Source: Eleginops maclovinus (taxonomy: Eukaryota > Chordata > Actinopteri > Perciformes > Eleginopidae). Taken from it: a DNA stretch of 64,000 nucleotides. The first letter of the stretch is position 1, and each line of letters starts with the position of its first letter. Made by a program: the position numbers and the translations under genes. The stretch lies in NCBI RefSeq assembly GCF_036324505.1, contig NC_086366.1, forward strand, positions 14,239,427 to 14,303,426, given 5' to 3'. This document shows, piece after piece, positions 1-16,339 of this stretch. The notes under the pieces were generated by a model. That model saw only the letters and a program-made list of their open reading frames with translations, did no database searches and was not told the origin of the DNA.

Positions 1-3000
1 GTACTAGTTCTTGTTTGTTTGTATATTCATGAATCCTAAAGTTTAGTGTCATTTCAATAGCTTTGAAAAAAATGTGTTTGCTACAGTCCATGCTCCCGTA
101 AGCATTAAGCTTTTACCACAACAGTTATGCTCTTACATTGCTAGCTAGAGAATCAAAGGACATATCAAGATCGGTGAATATATGATAGCATATCTCTTTT
201 CCTGTTTTCTATCCTTCTATAATGTTCATTTTTGTTCGGCTGTTTCTTGGGCAAGCCCGAAACCAACGTTCGGCAGGGCATGCAGCTTTCCTTAGATAGA
301 GGTCGCCCACTCTGTAATCGCGTTACCATAACTTGCAGGTCCCATTGTCAAATAGGTCAAATGAAATTACCTAAACTTGAAAACACAAGTAACTTGAAAG
401 AGGTCATATCTGCCAAATTGAGATTAGAGAAGTATACCAGCTAGCAGGGGTGCTACGTCAGATTGAACAGATAGCCAGCCTATGATTATGCAGAATATAT
501 ATTGCAGTCCGTAACAAAGCACTTATTAGGATCTTTTTTGAAGACTTACTTGGGATAGGGTCTGTAAACACTACGACAGAGTACGATCCCGGGATCCTGG
601 GAAAATGTTTGCCTTTTTCAAAAAGTGGTTGTGAACCAAGCACAGACTCCTCTCTGCATCTTAACACTAAAATTGAAACATAAGATTGCTGTATCCATGT
701 TTTATAAATGATAAACTGTAGTCTCTTACAGTAGCCCCTTATTTCAAACTACAGATAACTGTGTGACAGAAAGGGCCTTTGTCCTGTACAGTTGTAGATA
801 TTATGAGTAAACACCTGTTTTGGTTTCTATCCAAAATGTCCTCAGTCCATCCTTAAGCTTCCCCCTTTTCCTGAATGTACATCCAGATGTATTGGCAGCC
901 TATCAAAAGATACTGATAACCTCATTGCACTCTATTCGGATGCATTCGGTCAAATTGGATTTTCCAGTGTATCTAATAATTGTAAATTCCGCAAACATTG
1001 GCGCTTCCTGTGGACGACTGATGTGAAACATCTGTCTTCTGCAGAATACTGAAGGCTTATTGCCTTCTGTTGGACTGCTTGGATTGGACAACCACAGTGT
1101 GTTTAATTGTGATGAATAGCTACTGTAAAGTTTATAAGCACTTAACCCATTTGCCATTTTATAGCCAGATCCATCAACTCACCCACTCCATGTGAGATCA
1201 TCAGATTTGTGCCTTTAACTGCCAAGCAGGGCACCAAACTAGTGATGTCATTAGATGTAGATGATTTCACCTGATTTGTTCGTAATATATCCCACATCTT
1301 GACCCAAATTAATTTCTCATGCACTTCATAAATATTGGTACTTTTGAAGTCAACTTTTCTCCGCCCTCTGGAGAGGGTTGTATATAATTCCTGGAGTGTA
1401 GTGAAAGAGTAAAAGGAGAACAACGAGCTTGTGTATTCTTATGACTGACCTGCAGACATGTTTCCGTCCGGGTCTTATTTCAGAAAGTTGTTTTCCCACA
1501 ATGCATTTCTTACGTTGTACATAACCTGAACTAGCAGCGGAAGGCCAGAGCATTGAATGAAGGAGGAAGCATGCAGAAAACAGCGTACACTGTAATAACA
1601 CTGAATTTATTCATGGGGCATTTTGTATTTTTCTGTTTGTGTCAGGTTTGCTGTGACATTAATAGTGGCACTACAGGTATTGATTATGACGTGTGCCAAT
1701 TCAAATGGTTATTTGGAAAAGAGACGTGTAAATACAGTCGATCAAGTAGCTATTGATTCACTTTTGTCACAGTATGCTTTTGTTTGAAGGCAGGAGGAGA
1801 GAAGGGACGATTCAGGACTTTTCCATGATCCACAGATATTTTTCTACAAATTTAAATCAGATGATTCTATACACTGTTGAATAACATTGTAAAGGTGTAA
1901 ACAGATGCTGTATATCATATCATGTTTTCTGAAGTCGTAAAGCTTTACTGTATAATCTGTTGAAGTCGTGGTTATTCATTTTGACATATTAGTTGTAATG
2001 GAAGCCCAAACAGCAGCACTGGTCACCATATTCAGGAAAAAAAAAGAAAGAAAGAAAAACCTCAGATGTTTTTGTAATACTTTTAGAATATATCTTATGA
2101 AGTGGGTTTTGTAAGGAAACACTTTCCGAATCAGTGGTGCTGTACGCATAGCACACTCAGTAATACATACACACATAATACAGCACAATACACTCATCCT
2201 TTAAACCCCCCTCCACTTTACTTGCGTGCTTGTTTATGTTTTTTCGCTCACCTCTCACATTGGCTAATTTTTAAGTCTTAAACCATTTCTTCTTATCAGT
2301 TACTTCATGCTTAACTGTACAGTTTTTAACACCCAGAGATAGACTCCGGAGCGATAAACATTTCAGCGAATGCTTGCAAGACTTAAGAGGAAGCATAAAG
2401 CCAAATAGTGAAGTTAGTTATCCACCTCTGTTGAAAGGTTGCTGACAGTTTTCTGAATGTTGCTACCTTGTGTCGTCGCTTCAGTTCACCCATAGCTTAA
2501 ACCACAGTGTAGTCTGACAACCAAATGACCTGGGGAGATCTTCTTCCCCCCTCCTTTTGGAAAGCTTTAAGATGCTTGTTGAGGCTTTAGCAATTCAGAG
2601 TGTTTTTAGATGATTTTTCCAACCTTTGTCATCAACAATGTGGAAGTAATAATTCTCATAACTTCTCCCACTGCTTATTTTGTGAGTGTGTGTGTGTGCG
2701 CGTACATGTGTGTTGTAGTACAAAAGGCTGCATGACTGTAAAGGGATGGTTAAGATGTTTTTGAAAGATGTTTCCCTAGCACTTCTGTCACTCCTGAGAT
2801 GCTTTTTTCTCCTTGTTGGGGTCTCCTTCCCTTTTGTTTTCCCTCATGTATCATTGTTTCTTTATCTTTCTATTTACTAAACGTATCATGTTGTTTGTTC
2901 TCAGCACTGTAAAACAGTCCCTTCTACAACATTGAAAAGCAATATCACTGTATGAAACGTTCACAATGTATTTGTTATGATTGACATTTGATTCATCATC

Positions 3001-3353
3001 ATCATTATTATTCACATGCACCCTAGGTGTGATAATTGAAGTAAATCTCTTTTATACAAATACTGAAAGTGTACTGTGGTGGGTTTTTCTTTCTTTGCCA
3101 AATGTCTTGTTGCAAATGTCTTTGTTGAACACATGCATGGTTGAAAAGTATTCTCAGAGAAAGAGATCACTTAGAAATTCAGGGAAGAAAGTAGGTGTAG
3201 CAGTAACTTAGGGTTTCAGTCATGTTGGGGATGTTGGACTGCTTCTGCCATTTAAAGCCACCACAGGTGAGTTACTTTGGGACTTAATAAATAAAATCTA
3301 AAGCAAAAAGAAACTTTCAAACTATATTTATCTTTCCTCTACACCCTCAACAG
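1..3353 (+). other. cux1: Non-coding part of cux1: intron or long 3' UTR upstream of the CASP exons
   Basis: I see no exon with matching splice sites and recognisable protein here on either strand. The DNA is AT-rich with T runs. Overlapping AATAAA signals lie at 3286-3295, about 60 bases before the next exon, and a Pumilio-type TGTAAATA lies near 1727. In mammals the CASP-specific exons follow the homeodomain (CDP) exons and their long 3' UTR, so this stretch may be that UTR or the intron after it. That is inference; no homeobox coding sequence is in the window. Confidence 0.5.
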
Positions 3354-4503
3354 GCCGTTATGCAGGGCTGCAGGTGGAGTTTTCAGCTGCAGTGCGCACC
3401 AGTGCGGAGCAGAAGGAGCTAATCCTGAAGCTGGAGCATGACCTGAGCACCATCCAGGACATGTCCAACCTGCAGCGCCCCGACGCAGACGGTTCTGAGG
3501 TCAGCAACATGGAGAACATCCCGGATCCGGTCAAAGAGGCCTCTGCAATGTTTACTGGTATGTTTCCGGGTTTACAAAAGCTGTTTAAAGCACTGTACAA
3601 AAGTAATTGGGTCCACATTTATTTGAACCCTCCCTGTGGCTTAATACCACAATGTGATGCAGCAGTTTGTAATTGACACAGTTAAGCGTATACATCATTT
3701 TGATGGAAATTCTCCTTTATTCAAATGCAAACCTTTAATTTAAACCTTAAATGTTCAGAGAGAAAAGTCATTCCCCCCTCAAAGGCAGATGTACTTTATC
3801 CATGAAGCAAATTCATGAGAAAAGCTACATTTTTTGTACTTGAGTTAAATTCAACAGGTGTCTTTTCATAAACTTTGTAGTAACAATTCACATGCTCTAT
3901 CCGTAGTAATATTGAATCCCTAAAAACCAATCCACACTTTCCCAACAAATGTAGACTACTCTGTAAAAATCTAAAGTATTACTTAATAACAGACTATTAA
4001 GGGTAACGCCTGGCAGTTATCGTTTATTGAGTTATAACGTGATTCATAAGGACTGTGTGGATGAGGTTTGTTGAAATCTGATAAGCCAAGATCCCCAGAT
4101 CATTTCCTCATTGAAAAGACTTTGTTCTGAAAGAGAAGAGAAACCGTGCATGTGCTGTCAGTCTGACTGAAACTATGTTCGTCAGATTCAGTGCTGAAGA
4201 TTATAGCCTGACCAGAGCGATGTAAGTTACATTTTCAAAATATAGTTGATCATATAACATGCCCGTGTATGCCTGTTAGTAAAGGATATGACTGATTTTC
4301 TGCCTTGCGGGTTTAGTAAAGTATGCATTAGTTTTGCCATTATTTATAATAAGTATATTTTTGTTTGTGTTCCCTCAAGGTGTGGGCGTGGGCTCCCATC
4401 CTGAGCTGCCTCAGGGCCAGATGGACTCTCTGCTCTCCATCATCTCCAGCCAAAGGGAGAGGTTTCGCTCCCGCAATCAGGAGCTCGAAGCTGTGAGTCA
4501 CGA

Positions 4504-4573
<70 letters not shown>

Positions 4574-6144
4574 CCTGTATTCCTGTGTCTTTTTCTGGGA
4601 ATACTAATTCGTCATCTATTTGTTTGTCTGTCCCCTGCAGGAGAATCGCTCCATGCAGCAGACCATGCAGGCGCTGCAGAGTGAACTGGACAGCCTGAGA
4701 GCAGATAACATCAAACTCTACGAGAAAATCAAGTTCCTGCAAAGCTACCCTGGCAGAGTGCGTCTGTGTGTGTCTGTGCAGTTGTGTGTGTATGTGTGAA
4801 TGAATGCACTCACGGGGGTTGATTTGGTGAAATGTTTCCTCAATTTCCCTCGGGATAAATAAAGCTTCTTGAATCTTGAAATGTAAACTTTAAAACATTT
4901 TGCAGGAATATTAAGGTCTGTGTGTGTTCTCTCCGCTGTAGGCTGGAGGTAGTGACGACACCGTGATGCGCTACTCCTCCCAGTACGAGGAGAGACTGGA
5001 TCCGTTTGCTTCCTTCAGCAAGAAGGTACAAGACACACCTTTTTAATATGCACACAAATACACTCTTCCCTTAAACAGGCTGAAACCAACTGCCATATCT
5101 TGCATAATTTCATAGCTTCTTTCTCTGGTATCTGACCAAAATATTAAGCAGTCATCAAGAAAAAATAAGCAAGAGTGAAACGTACCATATTGTGTTCTCA
5201 GTAAGGAGATGGTTCGAAAAGCTTTTGATTGATTCTTAAAACCAGGAAATGAGATACCGATCTGCCCTACTGTTCTTCTTTTGTAGACAATGTATTCTTG
5301 GTTAGATGCCTGACAGAAGGTCTGTGGTTAAGACATGCTTTTTTCATGTTTTGTTGAACTACATATTCAGTAAATACCACTTAAGATTATTTTTGGAGAG
5401 TTTTTTTTTCTTTTTTGCATTCATCCTTCAAAATAAAAAAAGATTGTGTTCAGTTCAGATTATCTTTAACATTGAGTGAAATTCTTCTGGGTTTTCAGGA
5501 GCGTCAGCGCAGATACCTGAGCCTCAGCCCCTGGGATAAAGCAACTCTGAGCCTTGTAAGCCTCACACACACACACACACACACACACTTTTTATGTGTT
5601 TGGTGCGGCTTCTTCACTAATCCTCTCGTTTTCTCTCTCTAAGGGTCGTGTGATTCTCTCCAACAAGATGGCCAGGACTATTGCTTTCTTCTACACCTTG
5701 TTCCTGCATTGTTTGGTCTTCCTGGTGGGTCTCCTTTCAACACAGAGGGGCTCCTGAACTTTAGTGAAACAGATCCTCCTTTTAATATTCCAAATTGTTT
5801 TGAATGTTAAAACAAGCAAATGGAGCCATGGTTGCAGCCTATTTTTAATAAAGGTGTGTGTGTGTGTGTTCTTTGTACGTCAGTGAAACATCCTTACTGG
5901 TATTTTTTTTTTTTTCAGGTGCTGTACAAGACAGCCTGGAGCGAGAGTATTGGCAGAGACTGCTCTGCTTTCTGTGCTAAAAAGTGAGTGTGTTCACCTC
6001 AGGGCTTTAACATTTTTAACATCTCAACACACATGATTTGATCATAGCTGCAAATACTTGATGTCATTTTTTCCTTTTCTTAATTCCTCTCTCAGGTACT
6101 CTGACCATCTCCACCGCTTCCACGAGAACGACCAAAACCTTTGA
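3354..6144 (+). CDS. cux1: CUX1, CASP isoform C-terminal exons (Golgi transmembrane coiled-coil protein), 5' partial
   Basis: Eight exons joined by GT-AG introns in consistent phase: 3354-3557, 4380-4492, 4641-4757, 4942-5025, 5499-5555, 5644-5724, 5919-5983 and 6095-6144 (TGA). Together they encode about 256 residues. CASP is the cut-locus splice form that lacks the homeodomain and is tail-anchored in the Golgi with a cytosolic coiled coil. Recognisable stretches include MDSLLSIISSQRERFRSRNQ, a heptad-rich segment with ALQSELDSLRADNIKL, YSSQYEERLDPFASFSKK and YLSLSPWDKATLSLGR. A hydrophobic membrane span follows, roughly FFYTLFLHCLVFLVLY, then a short lumenal tail ending in HENDQNL. Human CASP is about 678 residues, so roughly the first 420, shared with CUX1, lie left of the window. 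The exon at 3354 is probably the first CASP-specific one. Gene identity is firm; which teleost paralogue (a or b) cannot be told. Confidence 0.95.
4505..4571. repeat. (CA)n microsatellite in cux1 intron
   Basis: Uninterrupted CA dinucleotides start 12 bases after a splice donor and end 69 bases before the next exon, filling much of this 148-base intron. Confidence 0.95.
4825..4882 (+). repeat. LINE 3'-tail remnant in cux1 intron
   Basis: The stretch CAATTTCCCTCGGGATAAAT followed by AAAGCTTCTTGAATCTTG resembles the common fish L2/Rex-type LINE 3' end (TTTCCCTCGGGATCAATAAAG plus a short tandem tail). Family assignment is from memory. Confidence 0.5.
5564..5588. repeat. (CA)n microsatellite
   Basis: About 12 CA units begin nine bases after the donor of the 57-base cux1 exon. 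Confidence 0.9.
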
Positions 6145-6985
6145 ACTGGTTCGACATTCAGCAGCATGCATGTCCTGCTTAGAAGATTCCCCCTCCTCAT
6201 GAAGACGGGGCTTCACTTTTATTCTTGCAATAGCTTTTAATATCCACTAGGGGGCAGGTTAAGGCTGTTAATCCTATGGTTGATTCAAAAACAGTGTCTT
6301 GTTTTTTTCCCCTAAATATAATTATACGGATAATTATATATAAGTCTAGTCGAGCTATTATCTTTAGTTTCCGCTATACTCTTAATATAATAAGGAAAGC
6401 CAATCATTAATTGTATGATATAATCTGTGCCTTTGAAGCGCAAATGTTATTATTGTTATTATTGTGTTTCCGTACAGATGGGACCGCAGCACAAGGATCA
6501 TTTAGTTTTTTGATTCATCCTGGGTTTAGCTGGAATCGAGAGTAATTAGAGAAATGTACTCGTTAGAGATAATGTTAATTTAAGATTAACGTTAATATAG
6601 TTGACATTATAATTTGATTGGGGAGTGTTATGTATAATGTTTATTAATGAGGAGGTGGTTCCTTTAGGAGGTTATAGTGGTGGAACAATATATAGTAGTT
6701 ATTAATAGGGCTCAATATTCTGAGACATGTCCTACTTGACTTTGACTTATTAATATTGATTATTTCGTAAGATGTGTTTTTAATGTTTAACTCATTTGAT
6801 TGTTACGTTAGATATGAAGAGATTAAGAGATGAGGGATAGTGGGATTGATACCCTAATGGTTACTGACTAAAATATCTTCCTAATATTATTCCCTTGAGG
6901 GATCACTGTGCATGTTTAGCTGCTTACTTCTTTCTCTTCTCCCTGACATCGCAGATATATTCCAAATAAAGACTATGCAGCATCT
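6145..6985 (+). other. cux1: cux1 CASP 3' UTR
   Basis: AT-rich sequence follows the TGA at 6142-6144. A canonical AATAAA at 6965-6970 suggests cleavage near 6985. A full CTCF consensus match lies 100 bases into the UTR and is listed separately. No other reading frame is supported. The 3' boundary is inferred from the signal alone. Confidence 0.6.
6244..6257 (+). promoter_or_regulatory. CTCF-like motif, full consensus match
   Basis: CCACTAGGGGGCAG fits the vertebrate core CCASYAGRKGGCRS at all 14 positions, on the + strand. It lies in the cux1 3' UTR. Binding is not shown by sequence alone. Confidence 0.5.
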
Positions 6986-10353
<3,368 letters not shown>

Positions 10354-10493
10354 CGTGTCATTCAATTTATTTTGGATATTTCATTCAGTCATAATCCCTG
10401 TTGGAAATGTCTCTGTTCCCTCTCTTTCTTCTTCTTCCCTCTGTCTGCATGCACTCGGTTCACCCCCCTCATCATCACCCTCCCCCCATGGGT

Positions 10494-10507
10494 GTTGCTA
10501 TGGAAAC
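10494..10507 (+). promoter_or_regulatory. RFX X-box-like site
   Basis: GTTGCTATGGAAAC is close to the RFX palindrome GTTGCCATGGMAAC: two half sites separated by AT. It lies 142 bases after the long TG tract in locally GC-richer DNA (10440-10625). This is a candidate enhancer element; binding is inference. Confidence 0.4.
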
Positions 10508-12085
10508 AGGCCTCCTCTGTCAGGTGGCCCCATGCTGAACGCTCCCCTGCTCTCTGATTTGCTCTGACATCGTCTGGCTGACACTCTAAGCCGCGTGATC
10601 CCAGATCTGCTTGTCCGGATGCTGAATATGGAGGTAGTCTCTCTCCACCCTCCTTTCTTAAAGACCCTCCCCACCCTGCCTTCCTCTCACCTCGTCTGGG
10701 GAAGGTGATAGGAAGTGAAGGGTGGATTTACATCACGTTACTTCACAGACAAAGGATTATACAGTCATTGCGAAGAAAAAAAACACATTAACATATTCAA
10801 ATGATTTGATTCACAGCCTCATTTCTACATGAACTAACCTTGTGTTCTGTTTGTGCTAAAAGAAACATATTAAACACTGTTTGCTTTTAACAGCTTCAGA
10901 GAGAAAATAAAATGTAGAATATTTTCCAGCACTACCTCTCCTAGATCCTAAATGTATTGTGGCAGACAGAGGCAAACGCTCTACAACAGCCCAAAACACT
11001 CACATCAGGAGAAACGCACTGCACTTTCAAAGACGTTGCAATTATTAAAACATAAACACTGCATAAATGAAAGAATGCAAATAAAAACTCTACAAAAACT
11101 AAATGCTGCAAATGAGAAAAAAAGCTGTTAGAAGCTTAAAGCACAGCGTTTCCTTAATGCAATGCGTTTTATAAGCGCTGTGCATATGTTGTCAATTTGG
11201 TGAAGATGTTTCTTCATTTTCATGTGTTTTGGCACATTTTAATTTTTTTATACTTGCATTGTTTCCCAAACTGCAGCGTTTTTCTCCTACTGGAAATGTT
11301 TTGGACCATTGTAGCGCGTTTGCACCTATCAGTCACCGTATGAGTACATTTCTATTTCTGATACTGAAGTTTTTTGACAGTTGTTCTTTAGAAAACAAAC
11401 AAAGGTATATATAAGTAGATATTGGTTTATCCATGTTAGTTTAATTATTATTATTTATATTCATTTCCTCATTTTTTTTAAATGTACAAGCTCAGTAAAT
11501 GGCAAAGAGAAGAATTGCCACTGAATATATTTTGAGTTTCAGTCAAACGAAAAGTAACGAGATAAATATGTATGTGTTGTTTAAGTAAATACCATACAGT
11601 CCTGCATTATACATTTACTAAACTGTACTTACATTAAATTGAACCTAAGGTATGCAAACTAATCATTAAGATGGATCTTATTTTTAATACTTTATTATTT
11701 GCTGTTGTTAAACTTTACACCACATCATATAAGATCATCTTGTTAATCTTGTTTGTAACCAGTTATTGTAGCTGTGAAATAATTATGTTGATATAAAATT
11801 TCCCTCTGAGGGAAGTTTCACATGGTACATGAATACATGTACTTATTTTCCACCCCTGCATCATGTTTCCTAAAGCACTCTAAAAGTTTGTTGCAGTTTA
11901 TTTACAACAGATGACTAACGGACGTGCTTTCCTTCCTGTTGTTGTTTCCTCGTGTTGTTTACAGTGTCACTGGTCTATCCTGGGCTCATCTCCAAGAGAG
12001 GGGCTAGGATGACATCATCACACACATCCTGCATCATGTAGTGCCAGCTCAGTGGGATAAACACAACCTCAGGTACACGGTGATG

Positions 12086-12090
<5 letters not shown>

Positions 12091-12116
<26 letters not shown>
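12091..12116. repeat. (CA)n microsatellite
   Basis: About 13 CA units ending in a CATACACACC variant. Confidence 0.85.
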
Positions 12117-14632
12117 TACACACCGAGCAGCTTGTCATCTGAGGATCAGAGCTGCTGATTTCTTGTCACCTCCGTTGAAGTGGTTGCAAGTGAAAGTTGG
12201 CGTGACTCAGCTGGCAACTACTGTGTGTGATTACCAATAACAAACACAAATGTACACGAAAAACATCCATCCGGTTTGTTAATAAGGATAGGAAGGGTAG
12301 AGGAATGCCATAATATAATATACATGTTGTTAGACAGTATTTTGTCCCTGAAATAATTGTAAACTTCTATATTACTATCATTTGAATACCATTTTATGAC
12401 AATATTTTAATAAAAAATAGTGGCATAATATTGCAGGCTAAATGCAAGGCCCTAATAGCTCCTGGTTCACTGTTTGCAGTGTGTAGGATTTAGCTGTGTG
12501 TTTTGTGGTTTCATTAGTGTATAATCACAGAGTTAAATAATACTTATTTTTAAATGGGTGGTGTTTTCATGTCTGACAAGCCTTTTTAACATGTTACTCC
12601 CCTTGGATCATATTTCATTGTCTCACATAACGTGTGACATTATTTTTAACATGGTTGCTGGTATTGGTCTAAATCCATGTTTATCCCCAACATCATTAGG
12701 TAGCTGTTGAACTTAAAGGTTGGTTTGTAGTTGTGAGGAAGTTAGCATTTTCCTTAAACTTCCTCCTATTATGGCCATTTACTCTTTTCACATCACTGCA
12801 CCTTTAATTTCACCTTTTTTATGTCTATGTTCCTTCTCTGTCAGATATTTCCCTCTGTGTTTCCCTGAACCATCAGGTGACAGCATTTAAAAATGTATTC
12901 ATGTTTCTACAAATGCAGGGTAAAGGCATGGTTTTGAATGATCTTCCTTTTTAAACAAAATGGCATCTGCAGATGCAAGGCACATTTTCTGTATCGCTCA
13001 GTGTGTTTTTCTGATCAGGAAACAGTGAGGGGCAGTTTCTTATAAAAGCCTGCTGACACATTGATCCTCAAACAGCCTCAGGAGGCCAATCTCCATCCCA
13101 ACCACTTTAGATGCTTTCACAGGAAACCAGCTCAAAAGCATCTCTTTTTTTCTCACTTGTCTTTCAGCCTGTCTATATTTGAACTTCTGATCAATGACGC
13201 CCACAGAGGAGGCCGAGCTGTTTGTGTGCAGTGTTATGTTTAGAGTTCCTGCCCTGCCATACTGTACTGTGTGTCTTCATGAAGGAACAAAAGTCTCTGA
13301 AGGACTGAAAAAAACAGTGACCTTTAGGGGTGAGATGGAAGGAATTAAGGCGCAACGTGATGATCGGAGGGATTCAGATGTGATGAAGAGACCAAAAAGC
13401 AGAGGTGACGTGGAAGAGACAGTGACGAGTCTGTAAATGGCAAGAAGGTTGAAGCGGCCCCTGCCCCCCTGAGGCTCCCGTTGATTCATCCTTCCGGCAG
13501 GAAGTGTGTGAGGATCAATAAGAAGCGAGGGTCTCTGGAGAGAGACACAGAGATAGCCCTCGCCCAGCCCAGGTCTCTTTTTGTTTCATTCAGCAGCTCC
13601 AGCCTGGGTTTGAATTGATCATACTGAGCTCAAAGGTTTCTGTCGTCACCATCACAGTTAATACAAACAACATTGTTGACTCATCCTCACTTGATCTCAC
13701 TGAATATTTTTTACTATTTTAGATGCATTTTTTATATTTGTCAGTGAACTATGTTAATTAGATTAAATTCAACTGTATCTGCATTGCACAGGGTACAATG
13801 GGACAACAACATGCGGTTAGAATTCATCACCCGTGCAGAAGAAGCAGTAAAGTGCAGTGTAATGTATAAGTATAATATTAGTACATAAATATGACAGATA
13901 TGAAAATGCTATGGTAGTATGAACAGTAATGATCGCTATAAACACTATTAGCAGAAGTATATTTAATACACTATAGAGGTAGTAGAAATAAAGACAGTCT
14001 AATACACTATAGACAGTGGTTCCCAATGTGAAACACTGAATTATTAACAATGTCATAAGGCATTAACAGGAATACAAGTTATTAACAGGAAGTGGCTTTA
14101 TTTTCCGTGGTTATCTCCTGGTTTCTCCACCAGAAAACAATGGCATCATTTATCAGATATATTGGACTTCTTTACAGAAGTTCCTCTGTTTTTACTGTTG
14201 TAAAAATTTCCTTTTGGGACACTTTGGGATTTAAAACTGACAACGTCTCATGCTTTACTACTGCTAATTATTACAAGGATTGGTTAGAGCTACTTAACAG
14301 CTGAGAAAATGACTGGGCAAAACAAGATAAGAGTCAGATAGCTCTGACTGAGAAGCAGATGCAGATTATAAGCAGACCGTTTAGAGCTGCTTCTCCTCTC
14401 CCACTGCCACCTGTCTGTGTTCTGACCACGTTATTCCTTTAGCCTTTAACCCGGTCAGGAAGCCTCAGAGTCAATCCTCAAAGTGGATTAGTATTGAAGT
14501 TGTGCGTGGCTAAGTGATGTTTACCACTCACTTAACCACGAGGAAAAAGTCTCATTTAGCAAAACAACAACATGTATAAGTGTAATTCATCAAAGAATCA
14601 GAGTCAAAATAATGTGTGAGAAAACACTCAAG

Positions 14633-14636
<4 letters not shown>

Positions 14637-14668
<32 letters not shown>
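14637..14668. repeat. (GT)n microsatellite
   Basis: Sixteen GT units, 138 bases before a CA tract in the opposite sense, so the two could pair as a hairpin. Confidence 0.9.
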
Positions 14669-14671
<3 letters not shown>

Positions 14672-14805
14672 ATAATGGCAATATACACAGTGTCTTTTCA
14701 AAACACATTACACACTCTCACAGATGACTTCTTTTTGTCTCAGTTAAGACAACAATAAAAAGGGCGTGGCTCCTTTAAGGGCCGTCATCGCTGGCTGGTA
14801 AATGG

Positions 14806-14806
<1 letters not shown>

Positions 14807-14867
<61 letters not shown>

Positions 14868-14885
14868 CGCACACACGCACACACG
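14807..14885. repeat. (CA)n microsatellite with GCACACAC variants
   Basis: Pure CA for the first 50-odd bases, then units interrupted by G (GCACACAC) at the right end. Confidence 0.92.
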
Positions 14886-15589
14886 CCAGTGAAGGAAGCT
14901 GCGGTCAAGAGACAGAGAAAAACTGACAGTTCTTGATTGGGCTTTCAAAATAAAAGCCATCAGAGTTTTGTTTAATGTGACTAATTTATTGGGAAACACT
15001 GTGACACCATATATCTTAAGCATTGTACAACTTTTTTTTTTGCTGGTGGCTTTAACTGGCCGAAGGGGCTTTGTGGTATTGTTTCTTTAACATGTAAGCT
15101 TTTCAGGAACCAATACTCAACGCATTATTTGTCTGGACCAAAATGTATTCTTGGTTCAGTATATCAAAGTGAGCATGAGCTTTATCGTTATCTGTGTATT
15201 GTAGTCCCTGAAATGAAAGTATAAATGAAATCATCCTGGACAACAGTTTTCCCATGCAGCATGCACACGTTCTCTGACACAGCACAGATTAATCACACAA
15301 ATAGAGTACATTGCTGTTGGGCCTCCATTAAACCTTTACATCATTGTGCATTTTGTAGGAAACCTTTTCATCTAAAAGAAATGTCCATATGGCAGCTTCA
15401 GAGCCTCAGAAATCAACCAGTAGGCTACTCATGTGCTAGAATGACAACTAGTTCTGTGTCAAAATCCATACATGCCCACATTTCAAATGTGTCAGTTATT
15501 CAAACGATGAAATGAAACGAAAGTAAATTACATAACAATTCAGTTCATTCGAAACCAGGGTAACAGTCACTTTCTATTCTCCGCTGCTA

Positions 15590-15785
15590 CTGAAAATGTA
15601 TATATTACTTAGTTTTCTTTTGTATACCCCTTTTTACCCCCTCTTTTTTTCTACGCTCTTATCTTTTTATGTTATATGTTCTTGTTTATATTTGCACTGT
15701 GGGACTGCCAGAAACGGTATTTCAATTTTCTGTATGTATAACACATGTGGAAACTTTGACAATAAAGTGGACTTTGACTTTGATT
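15590..15785 (+). repeat. Probable LINE 3' end fragment
   Basis: A T-rich segment passes into TTGCACTGTGGGACTGCC, then GACAATAAAGTGGACTTTGA, and ends in short GACTTT repeats. This resembles a fish non-LTR retrotransposon 3' end with its microsatellite-like tail. There is no coding domain here. Family assignment is from memory. Confidence 0.5.
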
Positions 15786-16286
15786 AAAGTTTATGTTCGT
15801 TTGTGTAGAAGAAGCCTTAAACATATCTCAACAAGTGTAAACAAGAAAAGTAATGTAATAAAGGTAAATACAAGAACGAAAACACATTTTTGCTAACCAA
15901 AGTCTCTCTAAACGTATGACTGTGTATTGAAAGTAAGTATGGGAAATAATATTAATTGATTTAATGTACAGCCAGTCAGCCAAACAAACATTTACATAAT
16001 GTAAAATGTGTCCATGTCATTTCCAATCATAAATAGTACTTGATATAGAGTACTTGATATAGCATGTGATGTACAAAATGGTTCATAATCGTTTTTTAAA
16101 CGTTACAAATCATATTCGGAAGAGATTTCTATTGTATTTTTATACATTTAGTCTGTTATTAAAGTGCGTCAATCAAGCAAATTACAAGGAAATGAACCAT
16201 TGTCTGCAACAAAATTACATTAAAATATTTACATTTATTGAAATGGTACTTTCACCCCTGGATCGGCTTCTCTTAGGCCCCCAAAT

Positions 16287-16306
16287 GAAAAAAAAAAAAA
16301 AAAAAA
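16287..16306. repeat. Poly(A) run
   Basis: About 19 consecutive A residues sit just upstream of the candidate sh2b2 promoter. Confidence 0.9.
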
Positions 16307-16339
16307 GTTAGTTTCGTATTTGACCAACAATTATGAGCT

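Noticed and set aside
13965..14025. Duplicated TAATACACTATAG resembling a phage T7 promoter
   Set aside because: It lacks the internal bases of the T7 promoter (TAATACGACTCACTATAG) and lies in AT-rich repeat-like DNA; there is no sign of phage or vector sequence.
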